This document shows, in pieces, positions 16,540-26,755 of a stretch of DNA of 64,000 nt. How positions within the stretch are numbered: position 1 is the stretch's first letter; the number at the start of each line of letters is the position of its first letter. The translations under genes were made by a program, and so were the position numbers. The notes beneath the pieces were generated by a model that saw nothing but the letters and a program-made list of their open reading frames with translations, had not been told where the DNA came from and searched no databases. Source of the stretch: Mangrovibacterium lignilyticum (GTDB lineage: Bacteria; Bacteroidota; Bacteroidia; Bacteroidales; Prolixibacteraceae); contig NZ_WKLH01000006.1 of NCBI RefSeq assembly GCF_010882175.1, forward strand, positions 186,861 to 250,860, given 5' to 3'.

Positions 16540-18531
16540 ATGAATGGAAAACAGATACTCTTATTTCTGCTGTTGGTCGTTGCCGCCCACCAACTTAGGG
16601 CGCAGCAGGGTGTAGAAACATTCGGAACAGGAGGAAACTATTCGACCCGCAATTTCGATAGCGAAGAAGGTGATGACCAGGAAGGTGACGAGCACGATCA
16701 TGACCAAGAGGAGACCAAAAAGGTCCCTTCAATCATCTCGGTCTGGAAAGTTGCCAACTATGGAGCCAATTATGAACCAGCAAAACTGGATACCGCATTA
16801 GACTTCTACCATGTTTACAATCCGGTTCTAAAAAGAGACTTACGTCCCATATTTACCGGCAACATGGGAGGAGCTTATCTTTCCGGCGATTTCTTCAACA
16901 GAAGCTACAAATCGGATTTTTACTTTTACCGCTCGTACGAACCCTATGTAAAGTTTGCCGGCGATATAAAATTCATGAACACAACAACTCCTTATACACT
17001 GTTGGATTATACCCAAAGTGAGAACCGAAATACCAGAAACGAAACCCGGTTTAATGTTTTTCACAGCCAAAATGCCACTCCTAAGTTTAACTTTCAGCTT
17101 TTTTACGATCAGGACAAATCGACTGGGCACTATCAAATGCAAGAGAACAAGGTGCACGATATTGGCATGGCTACAACTTATAAGTCGGACAAATTCAACT
17201 CGCACGGTGCAATTATCTTCAACCGGTTAAAAAGCGAAGAAAACGGAGGATTGCAATCCGGACAAAACCTGAACGACTATAAAGAAACTGAGACCTTCCT
17301 GGTAAATTTAACGACGGCCAACTCTGAAATACGAAACAATACGATTTCGCTGATTAATGAATATCGGCTGGGAAAATACGAAGAGCAAGAAGACTCGCTT
17401 GGAAATATTAATGACGTATTTAGACCAATTACCGGCTTTATACATGAATTTGAATACTCATCCAACCGTCGGATTTTCGTAGATACATCGCCTAATTTAG
17501 ATTACTACCCAGCTTTCAGAGATTCGTCTGCAACCAACGATACGGTTTTTTACAACCGGCTGACCAATACCTTTCAGTTAAAGTTTTATGAATCGCCAAA
17601 CCGGAAATACACATTCAGCAAACGCGTTTTCATCGGGAACGATCTGATCACGACCAAAATGATGGATATGGACAGTACGTACCTGGTCAAAGACAAACTA
17701 AACAACACCTTTGTCGGAGGGGCTATTTCCAGGGATGAAGGTAAATTTTGGCGATGGAATATTCAAGGAAAGTTTTACACAATCGGCTATCGCTCTGGCC
17801 AAACCGAATTAAATGCCTTCATCTATAAACCACTTCGCATCGGAAAAGACACGACGAGCTTATATGTTTCAGGAGAACTGAACACCATTGTTCCCGATTA
17901 TTTCCAACAAAATTATTATTCAAACCATTACAACTGGACAAACCGATTTGACAACATCAACGAGATGATTATTAAATCGCGCATAACTTCGGAGAGATAC
18001 AAATTGACACTGGGCTTTAATTACGCCTTGATCGGAAACTATATTTTCAACAATCAGGAAGCCTTGCCACAACAAGGAGGCAGCGAGATGCTGGTTCTTT
18101 CTGCTTACCTGAATAAAGATTTCGAGTCGGAGCACTGGTTAATCCGTGCGCAGGCTTTGTGGCAAACAGCAAATCAGGAGCAATACCTGCACCTGCCTGA
18201 TTTGACCGGATACCTAAGTGTGAACTTCAAACTACTAGTCTCCAAAGTCCTTCACACCGACTTGGGATTTGATGTGAGATATACGACAGCCTATTATGCG
18301 GATGCTTTTGATCCGGCAACCGGAAGATACTATTGGCAAAATCAACAAAAAATTGGTAACTTTCCAATAGTAGACCTGCATGCTAATTTAAAATTGAAAC
18401 GGACCAGGGCGTTCTTTCAATTATTAAATGCGGCAACCGGAATGTTGGATGGAAACTATTGGGCTGCTCCAGATTATCCATTTTACAGAAGGACGTTTCG
18501 CTTAGGCATTGCCTGGTCATTTTATGATTAG
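16540..18531 (+). CDS. Putative outer-membrane porin (Porin_10-like)
   Basis: 663 aa. Residues 1-21 are a signal peptide (a hydrophobic stretch ILLFLLLVVAA, cleavage near RAQQG). A mature N-terminal stretch, about 42-60, is packed with Asp, Glu and His (GDEHDHDQEE), a possible metal- or cation-binding flag. The rest is rich in alternating aromatic/polar strands (FYFYRSYEPYVKF) and ends with LGIAWSFYD, an aromatic C-terminus like outer-membrane barrels. It resembles the 'putative porin' family of Bacteroidota. mltF follows after 19 bp, so the two may be co-transcribed. The solute is unknown. Confidence 0.8.
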   Translation: MNGKQILLFLLLVVAAHQLRAQQGVETFGTGGNYSTRNFDSEEGDDQEGDEHDHDQEETKKVPSIISVWKVANYGANYEPAKLDTALDFYHVYNPVLKRDLRPIFTGNMGGAYLSGDFFNRSYKSDFYFYRSYEPYVKFAGDIKFMNTTTPYTLLDYTQSENRNTRNETRFNVFHSQNATPKFNFQLFYDQDKSTGHYQMQENKVHDIGMATTYKSDKFNSHGAIIFNRLKSEENGGLQSGQNLNDYKETETFLVNLTTANSEIRNNTISLINEYRLGKYEEQEDSLGNINDVFRPITGFIHEFEYSSNRRIFVDTSPNLDYYPAFRDSSATNDTVFYNRLTNTFQLKFYESPNRKYTFSKRVFIGNDLITTKMMDMDSTYLVKDKLNNTFVGGAISRDEGKFWRWNIQGKFYTIGYRSGQTELNAFIYKPLRIGKDTTSLYVSGELNTIVPDYFQQNYYSNHYNWTNRFDNINEMIIKSRITSERYKLTLGFNYALIGNYIFNNQEALPQQGGSEMLVLSAYLNKDFESEHWLIRAQALWQTANQEQYLHLPDLTGYLSVNFKLLVSKVLHTDLGFDVRYTTAYYADAFDPATGRYYWQNQQKIGNFPIVDLHANLKLKRTRAFFQLLNAATGMLDGNYWAAPDYPFYRRTFRLGIAWSFYD

Positions 18532-18550
18532 ACAAACCTAAAACGTTGGT

Positions 18551-19990
18551 ATGAAGAGAAAAACATTCACCCCTTATGTGCTTTTCCCGTTCCTTTTGAC
18601 GGTTTTGTTATCGTGTGGCAATCAAGCCCCAAAAAAGCCGGTCGGTGATAAACAACCCGCCAATACCGAGCTGAGTCGAATCATGAAATCCGGCAGACTA
18701 AAAGCTGTTGTCGATTACAACTCAACTAATTACTTCATCTATCGCGGCAGGCCAATGGGGTTCAAATATGAACTCTTGCAACACCTGGCCAAGGACATGG
18801 GGTTGAAACTTGAAATTTCGGTTAGCAACAATCTTGATGAAACTTTTGACGGGCTGCAAAAAAAACGTTTCGATCTGGTTGCCAAAAACCTGACTGTCAC
18901 CAAATCACGCAACAAAGTCATCGACTTCACAATTCCACTCGAAGAAACCCGTCAGGTTTTGGTACAGCGACTTCCTGAAAACTGGAGATCAATGCGTTCA
19001 CAAGCGATTGAAGATTCGCTCATCCGGAATCAGTTGAACCTGGCCGGAAAGACTATTCATGTTCAAAAAAACACCTCTTACTACCGTCGTTTAATGAATC
19101 TTTCAGATGAAATTGGAGCCGAAATCAACATTGTACAGGACACCATCTTTGGCGTCGAACAATTGGTTGCGATGGTATCTAAAGGTGAGATCGAATACAC
19201 TGTTTGCGATGAAAATGTCGCGCGGGTAAATCAAACTTACTTCCCCAATCTGGATATTAAAACTCCGATTAGTTTCCCGCAAAACATTGCATGGGCAGTA
19301 CGACGAAACAGCCCGGAATGGCTAAGTTACCTCAACAATTGGATTCGCAATTTCAAAAAGACCAAAGAATTTGCCATCCTCTACCAAAAATACTTCGAAT
19401 CAAGTCGTTCCAACCCGTCCGTACTCGATGACTACCATTCGATCAGTGGAGGGAAAATATCGCCCTTTGATGAGTTGATTAAACAAAAAAGTAACCAGGT
19501 TGGCATCGATTGGCGTTTAACAGCTGCGGTTATTTACCAGGAATCGAAGTTTGACCCTACAGCCACATCCTGGGCAGGAGCTTACGGATTAATGCAGGTG
19601 ATGCCCGAATCAGCGGATCTTTTTCGGATTAATGACTACGAAGAACCGGCCATGAATATTGAAGTCGGCGTAAAATTGCTGAAATGGTTGGACGACAATT
19701 TCAAGAAAGAAATTCCGGACTCCGCGGAAAGAATCAAGTTTGTGTTAGCGGCATACAATGTCGGCTTGGGACACGTAAAAGATGCTCAACGACTAGCGGC
19801 CAAATACCATAAAATTCCGATTGTATGGGCGAACAACGTTGACTACTTCCTGCTGAATAAATCAGCCTCAAAATATTATAAAGACCCGGTTGTGAAATGG
19901 GGGTATTGCAGAGGAGACGAGCCGTTCAATTATGTGAACCGGGTTTTGAGTACCTATCACCACTACGTCAATCTTATTGAGACATCGTAA
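18551..19990 (+). CDS. mltF: Membrane-bound lytic murein transglycosylase F
   Basis: 479 aa lipoprotein: signal segment then lipobox LLSC with Cys22. Residues about 45-285 form a periplasmic solute-binding (SBP_bac_3) domain (VDYNSTNYFIYRG, KRFDLVAKNLTVT), and about 305-450 a lytic transglycosylase (SLT) domain with catalytic Glu331 in YQESKFDPTATS and then GAYGLMQVMP and AAYNVGLGH. This two-domain order defines MltF. It cleaves peptidoglycan to 1,6-anhydromuropeptides at the outer membrane. Its 3' end overlaps the convergent Nudix gene by 17 bp. Confidence 0.93.
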   Translation: MKRKTFTPYVLFPFLLTVLLSCGNQAPKKPVGDKQPANTELSRIMKSGRLKAVVDYNSTNYFIYRGRPMGFKYELLQHLAKDMGLKLEISVSNNLDETFDGLQKKRFDLVAKNLTVTKSRNKVIDFTIPLEETRQVLVQRLPENWRSMRSQAIEDSLIRNQLNLAGKTIHVQKNTSYYRRLMNLSDEIGAEINIVQDTIFGVEQLVAMVSKGEIEYTVCDENVARVNQTYFPNLDIKTPISFPQNIAWAVRRNSPEWLSYLNNWIRNFKKTKEFAILYQKYFESSRSNPSVLDDYHSISGGKISPFDELIKQKSNQVGIDWRLTAAVIYQESKFDPTATSWAGAYGLMQVMPESADLFRINDYEEPAMNIEVGVKLLKWLDDNFKKEIPDSAERIKFVLAAYNVGLGHVKDAQRLAAKYHKIPIVWANNVDYFLLNKSASKYYKDPVVKWGYCRGDEPFNYVNRVLSTYHHYVNLIETS

Positions 19991-20618
19991 ACTGATGTTT
20001 AGCCTGAGTGAGCAGGTCTATAAATTCGGAAAGGATCATGGCAGTTGCTCCCCAAATAATTTCGTCAGCAAAATGAAAACAAGGAACCTGCAACAGCCCG
20101 GAAGTCGTTTGAACAGGGCAATATTTTAGCTTCTGCCCTTCCAGAAAATCCTGTATTGGGAACAAAATTAGCTTTTCAGCCTCCGCTACATTAAGAACAA
20201 AATCCGGCTTCTTGTCAGTCCATGCGACATAAGGAAAGATCTTAAACTGGCTAACCTGAACGTACAACTCAGACAGCCGCCCCAACAACAAAACGCTTGA
20301 CGGGTTTATTCCAACTTCTTCCTGAGCCTCGCGCAATGCTGTAACCTCAGGCTTTTCGCCTTCTTCAATCTTTCCTCCCGGCAGACTAATTTGCCCGGGG
20401 TGATTTTTCATGGCAGTAGCTCTTTTGGTCAAACAAGTGTGCAACTTGCCTTCGTGCGGGAAAAGTAAGAGCAAAACGCTACTATAGCGGATTTGGTTTT
20501 CATCCAAATCGCTAACAAAGAGCCTTCGTCCCGGAGGAATCATTTTCAAATGTGATTTTCTCCCAGGTAACCCGGAACGCAGCAAGCCGGCAATATATTC
20601 AGGACTGAAATCATGCAT
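19974..20618 (-). CDS. Nudix hydrolase, CoA-pyrophosphatase type
   Basis: 214 aa. The complete Nudix box lies at GGKIEEGE...ALREAQEEVGI, with the conserved REXXEE core that binds Mg2+. Upstream, KRATAMKNHPGQISLPGG matches the motif that marks the CoA/NudL-like subgroup. It probably hydrolyses CoA or related dinucleotide pyrophosphates. It is convergent with mltF and overlaps its end by 17 bp, so both transcripts run through each other. Confidence 0.88.
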   Translation of the reverse strand: MHDFSPEYIAGLLRSGLPGRKSHLKMIPPGRRLFVSDLDENQIRYSSVLLLLFPHEGKLHTCLTKRATAMKNHPGQISLPGGKIEEGEKPEVTALREAQEEVGINPSSVLLLGRLSELYVQVSQFKIFPYVAWTDKKPDFVLNVAEAEKLILFPIQDFLEGQKLKYCPVQTTSGLLQVPCFHFADEIIWGATAMILSEFIDLLTQAKHQFTMSQ

Positions 20619-20754
20619 TGGTTAAATATAAGCAATAATTGAAAAAGGACAGCAGAACGACCACCGCGGGATCAACGGAAACCTAAAAGGAAAATAAAAA
20701 AATAACTTTTCCCTGAATTTGAATTGAGAAACAACTGCAGGACAAACGTCGGCG

Positions 20755-22005
20755 TTAGTCGAAGCGGATTGTTTTTTCGGGTGAAATTCGACCAACAAGG
20801 TACGATGGACCGAGCAACATCAACAAGGTGACCAGCAGCGCCCCAAGATTGAGCAACAACAAATGCGTTGCCAACAAATTTATTGGCACCGTGTCGACGT
20901 AATAGGATGCCGGATCAAGGTGAATAATCTTAAAATAGTACTGCAACAGGCAAACAACAACCCCAATTAAATTCCCCCACAGCAACCCTTTTCCAACCAA
21001 AAAAGCAGATAAATAAAGGAATATTTTGCGAATATTGACATTGGCAGCTCCCATCGACTTCAAGATACCGATCATGCGGGTGCGCTCTAAAATGATGACC
21101 AACAAACCGGATATCATGTTAAACCCGGCCACCACAACCATCAAAAGCAGAATGATCCAGACGTTCATATCAAGCAGGTTCAGCCAATCAAAAATATAGG
21201 GATACTTCTCTTTTACATTAACGACACGCAACATCGGTGCATCAACATCCAGACTCTCCAAAACCAAGGTTCTCACCTCACTCCCAATATCCTCTACCTC
21301 GTCCAGATTGTCCACAAAAACCTCGTAACCGCTAACCTGGTCCTCGGTCCAATTATTCAGACTCTGAACATGACGCAAGTCGACCAACACGAACATGCGA
21401 TCGAACTCTTCCAGCCCCGACTTAAAGATACCACCAACGGTAAACTGTCGAATGCGCGGAACTCTTTCAGCTTCATTTAAAAAATACATCCTGAACTTGT
21501 CTCCAAGTTTCAGTTTCAGTAAATCCGAAATCTGTTTCGAAATCCAAACCTGATCGGAACGTGCAGAGTCCAACGAAATCACCTCACCTTCGACTTTACT
21601 TTTTTCGAAGAAACTCCAATCGAAATCGGTACTCACTCCCTTCAAAATAACGCCTTGTATCTCGTCTCCGGCTTTGATGATCCCGGGTTTAGTCGCGAAT
21701 TGCTGAACATGAGCCACACCGCTCATCGTTTTGAGATCTTGAAGAAAGGGTTGATCTTTTTCGATTGGGATCGTTTGATAACTCTGATTGCTATCGTAGT
21801 TGACAATCTGCAAATGAGCCGCAAAACCATTCACTTTGCTTTCTACTTCGCGCTGAAAGCCCGTAACGATGGCTACTGCCAGAATCATAACCACCAAGCC
21901 CAAACTGATACCAGCAACAGCCAAACGGACAATCCGCCGAGACAAGTGCTGTTCGGAATCTTTCGATGAAAATAAACGTCGTGCTATGAATAATTCAGTA
22001 TTCAA
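20755..22005 (-). CDS. ABC transporter permease, LolC/LolE-like
   Basis: 416 aa. One N-terminal membrane helix (ISLGLVVMILAVAIVTGF), a large periplasmic domain of about 230 residues, then three C-terminal helices of FtsX type (MNVWIILLLMVVVAGFNMISGLLV...). The N-terminal FIARRLFSSK and RTRMIGILKSMGA are typical for the lipoprotein-releasing family. It would move lipoproteins out of the inner membrane with a LolD ATPase, which is not in the window. It lies 27 bp after the flippase-like gene, on the same strand. Confidence 0.85.
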   Translation of the reverse strand: MNTELFIARRLFSSKDSEQHLSRRIVRLAVAGISLGLVVMILAVAIVTGFQREVESKVNGFAAHLQIVNYDSNQSYQTIPIEKDQPFLQDLKTMSGVAHVQQFATKPGIIKAGDEIQGVILKGVSTDFDWSFFEKSKVEGEVISLDSARSDQVWISKQISDLLKLKLGDKFRMYFLNEAERVPRIRQFTVGGIFKSGLEEFDRMFVLVDLRHVQSLNNWTEDQVSGYEVFVDNLDEVEDIGSEVRTLVLESLDVDAPMLRVVNVKEKYPYIFDWLNLLDMNVWIILLLMVVVAGFNMISGLLVIILERTRMIGILKSMGAANVNIRKIFLYLSAFLVGKGLLWGNLIGVVVCLLQYYFKIIHLDPASYYVDTVPINLLATHLLLLNLGALLVTLLMLLGPSYLVGRISPEKTIRFD

Positions 22006-22032
22006 ATTTTGGGATGCTGATTGGTCGTAAAG

Positions 22033-23139
22033 CTACGAACTTTCTGTATTCCGACGGTTAATAAACGGAAGAATCAGCAACGAAATTAATCCCACCAGAA
22101 TCATCATGGCCGTCATCGATGAGTGAGCAAGGAATGCAAAGACAACAGCATCAGCTTTACTGATTCCATATACAATCAATGCCTGAATGACCATAAAGTG
22201 CCAGGCCCCAATTCCACCCTGAACAGGCGCAACCATACCGAAACTACCCAATACAAACGTAGTTAGTGCGGCAATAGCTGATAAATGCGCGGTAAATTCA
22301 AATGAGAAGAAAACCACATAAAGCATTAAATAGTACATCAGCCAAATAAAGACCGTATGAAAAATAAAAGCCCACTTATGCTTCATATTCTTAATCGTTC
22401 GCAAACCTTCGCCGAACTTTTGCAGTGTGACCTGGATTTTATGGAACAAGGCTGAATGCTTGATTTTCCGCCTAAAATAATAAAACGCTCCCACCACTGC
22501 GATCAGACTGATGATGACTGCCGGCGAAAATGTGATATTCTCCAGTTTATTCTTCACCACGGGATTATTATCTAAAAACTCAAGGATCTTTCCGAACTGG
22601 GTACCAATAACAATCAAAGTTAACAAGAGCATCATAATCACATCAATAATACGCTCGGTAACAACGGTACCGACAAGCTTTGTAAACGAAATTTTTTCAT
22701 ATCGCGACAAAACTCCGCACCGCGAGATCTCTCCCATTCTCGGAATCACTAAATTCATCAGGTAACCAACCATGACAGCCAGAAAAGTATTCAAAACACG
22801 GGGTCGCCGTCCCAACGGTTCAATCATAATCACCCACCGCATAGTACGACTAATATGGCTGAGCAATCCTAAAAATAAGGAAAGCCACACCCATAAATAA
22901 TTCACATCGTTTTTCAGGATGGACTCAATCCGTTCAAGATCCTGATCTTTGTAGACTAACCAAAAAATAACCACGCCCAAAATAAAAAAGGCCAGGACTT
23001 TAAGGAACTTCAATAACTTATGTTTCAAAATGAACTTGTTTATTTCTGAAAATGCGCTATTTTTAAGAAGGTTTAGCAACACTTTCACGCATTTTATAAA
23101 GTACTTTTTTAAATTTGCACGCCTTATCCAAAAGCCCAA
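22033..23139 (-). CDS. Flippase-like integral membrane protein (UPF0104/YbhN family)
   Basis: 368 aa, 7-8 predicted membrane helices. Conserved family features are SHISRTMRWVIMIEPLG and the segment MVGYLMNLVIPRMGEISRC, as in the lysylphosphatidylglycerol synthase transmembrane domain; PVQGGIGAWHFMVI near the C-terminus is also typical. There is no catalytic aminoacyl-transferase domain. Role: probably lipid or lipid-linked translocation, unproven. The first 45 residues before the first helix are unusual in length; no other ATG exists, but a non-ATG start is possible. The upstream gap to ksgA (divergent) is 86 bp. Confidence 0.78.
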   Translation of the reverse strand: MGFWIRRANLKKYFIKCVKVLLNLLKNSAFSEINKFILKHKLLKFLKVLAFFILGVVIFWLVYKDQDLERIESILKNDVNYLWVWLSLFLGLLSHISRTMRWVIMIEPLGRRPRVLNTFLAVMVGYLMNLVIPRMGEISRCGVLSRYEKISFTKLVGTVVTERIIDVIMMLLLTLIVIGTQFGKILEFLDNNPVVKNKLENITFSPAVIISLIAVVGAFYYFRRKIKHSALFHKIQVTLQKFGEGLRTIKNMKHKWAFIFHTVFIWLMYYLMLYVVFFSFEFTAHLSAIAALTTFVLGSFGMVAPVQGGIGAWHFMVIQALIVYGISKADAVVFAFLAHSSMTAMMILVGLISLLILPFINRRNTESS

Positions 23140-23225
23140 ATCGCTGACAAAAATAAATATTTGTTTTAAACCGCATTCTTTTTAATAACATATTCAGCAA
23201 ACCTGAAATCAGAACACACACAATT

Positions 23226-24002
23226 ATGACAACTGTTAGGGCCAAGAAAAACCTGGGTCAACACTTTTTAAAGGATCAAAATATAGCCCGAAAAATTGTT
23301 GACAGTCTGCAAAATGAGCAAATTCCTGATGTCTTGGAAATTGGCCCTGGAATGGGCGTGCTGACTCAATATTTATTGTCAAAAGAAAACTATAAAACGA
23401 CCGTGGTTGAAATCGATCACGAGTCAGTTGATTACTTAAAAAAGCACTTCCCGCAGTTGGAGGATCGTATTATTTCGAAGGATTTTCTGAAAATGAAGCT
23501 TGAAGACTATTTCACCGACAAGTTTGCTGTCATCGGGAACTTTCCATACAACATCTCATCGCAGATTTTTTTCAAGGTTCTGGATTACAAAAATCAAATT
23601 CCGGAGGTCGTTGGCATGATTCAAAAAGAGGTTGCGGAACGTTTGGCAACAGGCCCTGGCTCCAAAACTTACGGAATTCTGAGTGTTTTCCTCCAGGCTT
23701 TTTACGATATTGAATATCTTTTCACTGTTCACGAGCAGGTGTTTAGTCCTCCACCGAAAGTCAAATCTGCCGTAATTCGGTTAACACGAAACGAGCGCGA
23801 AAAACTCGATTGCAACGAGAAATTATTTTTCACTGTCGTGAAAACAGCTTTCAACCAAAGACGAAAAACCATGCGCAACTCGTTGAAACAGATGATAACT
23901 GACGACACGATTAAAACCAATGAAATTTTCAACCTGAGACCAGAACAATTGAGTGTAACAGAATTTGAAAATTTAACCCGACTGATTGAAAGTCAATCAT
24001 AA
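23226..24002 (+). CDS. rsmA: 16S rRNA (adenine1518/1519-N6)-dimethyltransferase
   Basis: 258 aa, also known as KsgA. The start [11 protein letters not shown], the SAM-binding motif [15 protein letters not shown], the catalytic NFPYNIS and the C-terminal [12 protein letters not shown] are all diagnostic. It dimethylates two adenines near the 3' end of 16S rRNA late in 30S assembly. It is first in a five-gene plus-strand run with mgtE (11-bp gap), rimB, rimK and the deacylase-like gene. Confidence 0.96.
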   Translation: MTTVRAKKNLGQHFLKDQNIARKIVDSLQNEQIPDVLEIGPGMGVLTQYLLSKENYKTTVVEIDHESVDYLKKHFPQLEDRIISKDFLKMKLEDYFTDKFAVIGNFPYNISSQIFFKVLDYKNQIPEVVGMIQKEVAERLATGPGSKTYGILSVFLQAFYDIEYLFTVHEQVFSPPPKVKSAVIRLTRNEREKLDCNEKLFFTVVKTAFNQRRKTMRNSLKQMITDDTIKTNEIFNLRPEQLSVTEFENLTRLIESQS

Positions 24003-24013
24003 ATTTCTTTGCC

Positions 24014-25375
24014 ATGAACGAAGAATTGAACATGGAATTTATCCTCAAACTTCAGGACCTTATTGAAGCTGAAGAGTCGGCTGAGGTTTTAAAGTTACTG
24101 GATGGTCTTCACCCAACAGACATTGCGGAGATCATGGACAAGCTGAACATGGATGAAGCAAAATTTCTATACCTGCAATTGGAAGGAGAAATGGCTTCGG
24201 ATGTGTTACTTGAAATTCCGGAGAATGTCCGTCGCCGGTTTTTGCGCGTCTTACCGCCCGAAGTAATCGCCCACCAGTTCGTAGAGCACATGGACTCTGA
24301 CGACGCTGCTGACATCATGGGAGAACTGGAGGAAGAAGTTGTTGAAGCTGTTCTTTCTCAAATTGAAGACAAAGAACAAGCCGGTGACATTGCCGACCTG
24401 TTGGAATACGACGAAGACACCGCCGGTGGTTTGATGGCAAAAGAATTGATTGCAGTCAATGAAAACTGGACCGTTCAAACCTGCCTCAAGGAAATTTCAG
24501 CACAATCGGAAGAAATAGATGAAATCTATTACGTCTACGTTGTCGACGATGATAACATATTAAAGGGAGTACTTTCCCTTTCTAAATTAATCCGCAAATC
24601 AACAACCAGCAAAGTCAAAGATTTAATTGACGTGGACATCCAATCGGTAAAAACCGATACTATGCAGGAAGAAGTTGCCCAGATTATGGAAAGATATGAC
24701 TTGGTTGCACTTCCTGTTGTCGATCAAATCGGGCGCTTGAAAGGGCGTATTACAATTGACGATGTCGTGGATGTTATTCGCGAGGAAGCCGGGAAAGATT
24801 ACCAGATGGTATCGGGTATTACCGGAGATGTAGAATCGGGCGACAACGTTTGGCGACTTACCCGCGTGCGTATTCCCTGGCTGCTGATCGGTACCGTTGG
24901 AGGACTCACCGGCGCCCAGGTTTTAAGCTCACATCAGGACACCCTCAACCATATTCCGGCCATGGCATTTTTCATCCCTCTGATTGCCGCGACTGCTGGT
25001 AATGTCGGAGTACAGTCCTCGTCAATTGTTGTACAAACACTGGCTGCCGGAAGTCGCAAATTCGACACGCTAGGAAAAAAACTATTCAAGGAACTTGGAG
25101 TCGGTCTGGTTACCGGTTTGTTTTTCGCTGTACTCATTTTTTGTTACAATTATTTATTCAGCGACGATTATAAACTGACGCTCACTGTCAGCTGCACCCT
25201 CTTTATTGTAATTGTGTTCGCCTCGCTGTTTGGCACACTGATTCCTCTTATCCTCCATCGTTTCAAAGTCGACCCGGCAGTAGCCACCGGACCGTTTATC
25301 ACAACGATGAATGATGTGCTCGGCCTGTTACTTTACATGGGTGTCGCCCACTTCTTTTTCAACTTTTTGGCATGA
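24014..25375 (+). CDS. mgtE: Magnesium transporter MgtE
   Basis: 453 aa in the standard order: an acidic alpha-helical N domain (about 1-130, HPTDIAEIMDKL), two CBS domains (about 135-260, with LPVVDQIGRLKGRITIDDV), and five C-terminal membrane helices including ATAGNVGVQSSSIVVQ and FITTMNDVLGLLLY, the Mg2+ pore signature. The N and CBS domains act as an intracellular Mg2+ sensor. Its TGA overlaps the rimB ATG by 4 bp, so translation is coupled to the Rim genes. Confidence 0.95.
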   Translation: MNEELNMEFILKLQDLIEAEESAEVLKLLDGLHPTDIAEIMDKLNMDEAKFLYLQLEGEMASDVLLEIPENVRRRFLRVLPPEVIAHQFVEHMDSDDAADIMGELEEEVVEAVLSQIEDKEQAGDIADLLEYDEDTAGGLMAKELIAVNENWTVQTCLKEISAQSEEIDEIYYVYVVDDDNILKGVLSLSKLIRKSTTSKVKDLIDVDIQSVKTDTMQEEVAQIMERYDLVALPVVDQIGRLKGRITIDDVVDVIREEAGKDYQMVSGITGDVESGDNVWRLTRVRIPWLLIGTVGGLTGAQVLSSHQDTLNHIPAMAFFIPLIAATAGNVGVQSSSIVVQTLAAGSRKFDTLGKKLFKELGVGLVTGLFFAVLIFCYNYLFSDDYKLTLTVSCTLFIVIVFASLFGTLIPLILHRFKVDPAVATGPFITTMNDVLGLLLYMGVAHFFFNFLA

Positions 25376-25839
25376 AGAAAAAAATTCTCATCGGCCGAAA
25401 CGACTTGGCCGGCTTCCCCGAATTAAAACTTGAAGACATTGAAGTTAAGATAGATACAGGCGCATTCACATCAAGTTTTCATTGCCACGACATTGAGCTA
25501 ATTGAAGTAGAAGGTGAAAAAAAACTGCATTGTTACTTTTTAGATCCCGATCATGATCAATATCACAACAAAGAATTTATCTTTGACCGCTTTTCCATAA
25601 AAAGAGTTCGCAGTTCAAACGGCATTCTGGAAGAACGGTACAGCATTGAGACTCAAATCTTTCTATTTGATCAACTCTACCCGATTGAACTGACATTAAC
25701 GGAACGAGGCAACATGAAATTCCCGGTTTTACTGGGCCGCAAATTCCTGTCAAAACGTTTTGTTGTCGATAGCTCCAAAACAAAGCTCTCTGCCAAAAAC
25801 AAAATATGGCTTGTCGCTTTGCAGAAAAGCATGCAATAG
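25372..25839 (+). CDS. rimB: RimB-like retropepsin-fold protease (ATP-dependent zinc protease family)
   Basis: 155 aa. It begins KKKILIGRNDLAGFPEL and has VKIDTGAFTSSFHC, where Asp28 in DTGA is the retropepsin-like catalytic aspartate. A later motif is FPVLLGRKFL. This matches the small family called ATP-dependent zinc protease or RimB, found beside rimK. It lies between mgtE (4-bp overlap) and rimK (39-bp gap). Likely role: trimming glutamate tails added by RimK; this is family knowledge plus context, not visible in the residues. Confidence 0.82.
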   Translation: MKKKILIGRNDLAGFPELKLEDIEVKIDTGAFTSSFHCHDIELIEVEGEKKLHCYFLDPDHDQYHNKEFIFDRFSIKRVRSSNGILEERYSIETQIFLFDQLYPIELTLTERGNMKFPVLLGRKFLSKRFVVDSSKTKLSAKNKIWLVALQKSMQ

Positions 25840-25878
25840 TTTTCAATTAAAAACAAAAGGACTTAATATTCAGACAAA

Positions 25879-26751
25879 GTGAAGATTGTTATTTTATCAC
25901 GGGATCACAATCTCTATTCAACAAAAAGACTTGTTGAAGCAGGAGAAAAGAAAGGCCATGAAGTGATTGTTGTTGATCACTCAAAATGTGACCTGGTAAT
26001 CGAGAAAAAGAAACCAGGTATTATCTACAAAGGTCATATGATTACAGATGTTGATGCCGTGATTCCACGAATTGGAGCATCGGTTACTTTCTTCGGAACA
26101 GCGGTTGTTCGCCAATTCGAAATGATGAAAGTTTTTACAGCCATCGAATCACAAGCACTGGTTCGTTCCCGCGACAAACTGCGCAGCTTACAAATCCTGA
26201 GCCGGGCTGGTCTGGGCTTACCCAAAACAGTTTTCACCAACTATTCGCGCAATGTTAGCGATATCGTAAAAAGCGTTGGCGGAGCACCGCTTGTCATTAA
26301 ATTATTGGAAGGAACGCAAGGACTGGGAGTTGTTTTGGCTGAAAATGACAATGCAGCCGAATCAGTTATTGAAGCTTTCAACGGACTAAAAGCCCGCGTA
26401 ATTGTACAGGAATTCATTTCAGAAGCCCAAGGAGCAGATATCCGCGCCTTTGTTGTTGATGGTGTTGTTGTAGGGGCCATGAAACGTCAGGCTAAGAAAG
26501 GCGAATTCCGCTCAAATCTCCACCGCGGAGGAACTGCAGAGATCATCGAGCTCAGTGAAGATGAGGAAAATGCAGCGTTGAAAGCAGCCCGGGTTTTGGG
26601 ACTCGGTATTGCCGGAGTTGACATGCTACAATCGAAACAAGGTCCGCTGATTCTGGAAGTAAATTCATCTCCCGGATTGGAAGGAATTGAAGCCGCAACC
26701 GGCAAAGATATTGCCAACAGCATTATTCGGTACGTCGAGCGAAACGTCTAG
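25879..26751 (+). CDS. rimK: RimK-type ATP-grasp glutamate ligase
   Basis: 290 aa with a GTG start at 25879 ([17 protein letters not shown]); no ATG precedes the conserved first strand. The ATP-grasp core shows [19 protein letters not shown], the hinge [18 protein letters not shown], and the Mg2+-binding [13 protein letters not shown]. RimK adds glutamate residues to ribosomal protein S6 (poly-alpha-glutamate in E. coli). It lies between rimB and a deacylase-like gene (4-bp gap), so the three probably act together. Confidence 0.93.
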   Translation: MKIVILSRDHNLYSTKRLVEAGEKKGHEVIVVDHSKCDLVIEKKKPGIIYKGHMITDVDAVIPRIGASVTFFGTAVVRQFEMMKVFTAIESQALVRSRDKLRSLQILSRAGLGLPKTVFTNYSRNVSDIVKSVGGAPLVIKLLEGTQGLGVVLAENDNAAESVIEAFNGLKARVIVQEFISEAQGADIRAFVVDGVVVGAMKRQAKKGEFRSNLHRGGTAEIIELSEDEENAALKAARVLGLGIAGVDMLQSKQGPLILEVNSSPGLEGIEAATGKDIANSIIRYVERNV

Positions 26752-26755
26752 CGAT

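Noticed and set aside
26687-26755. Upstream start for the deacylase-like gene inside rimK
   Set aside because: The added 23 residues are out-of-frame rimK sequence, and the ATG at 26756 gives normal spacing.
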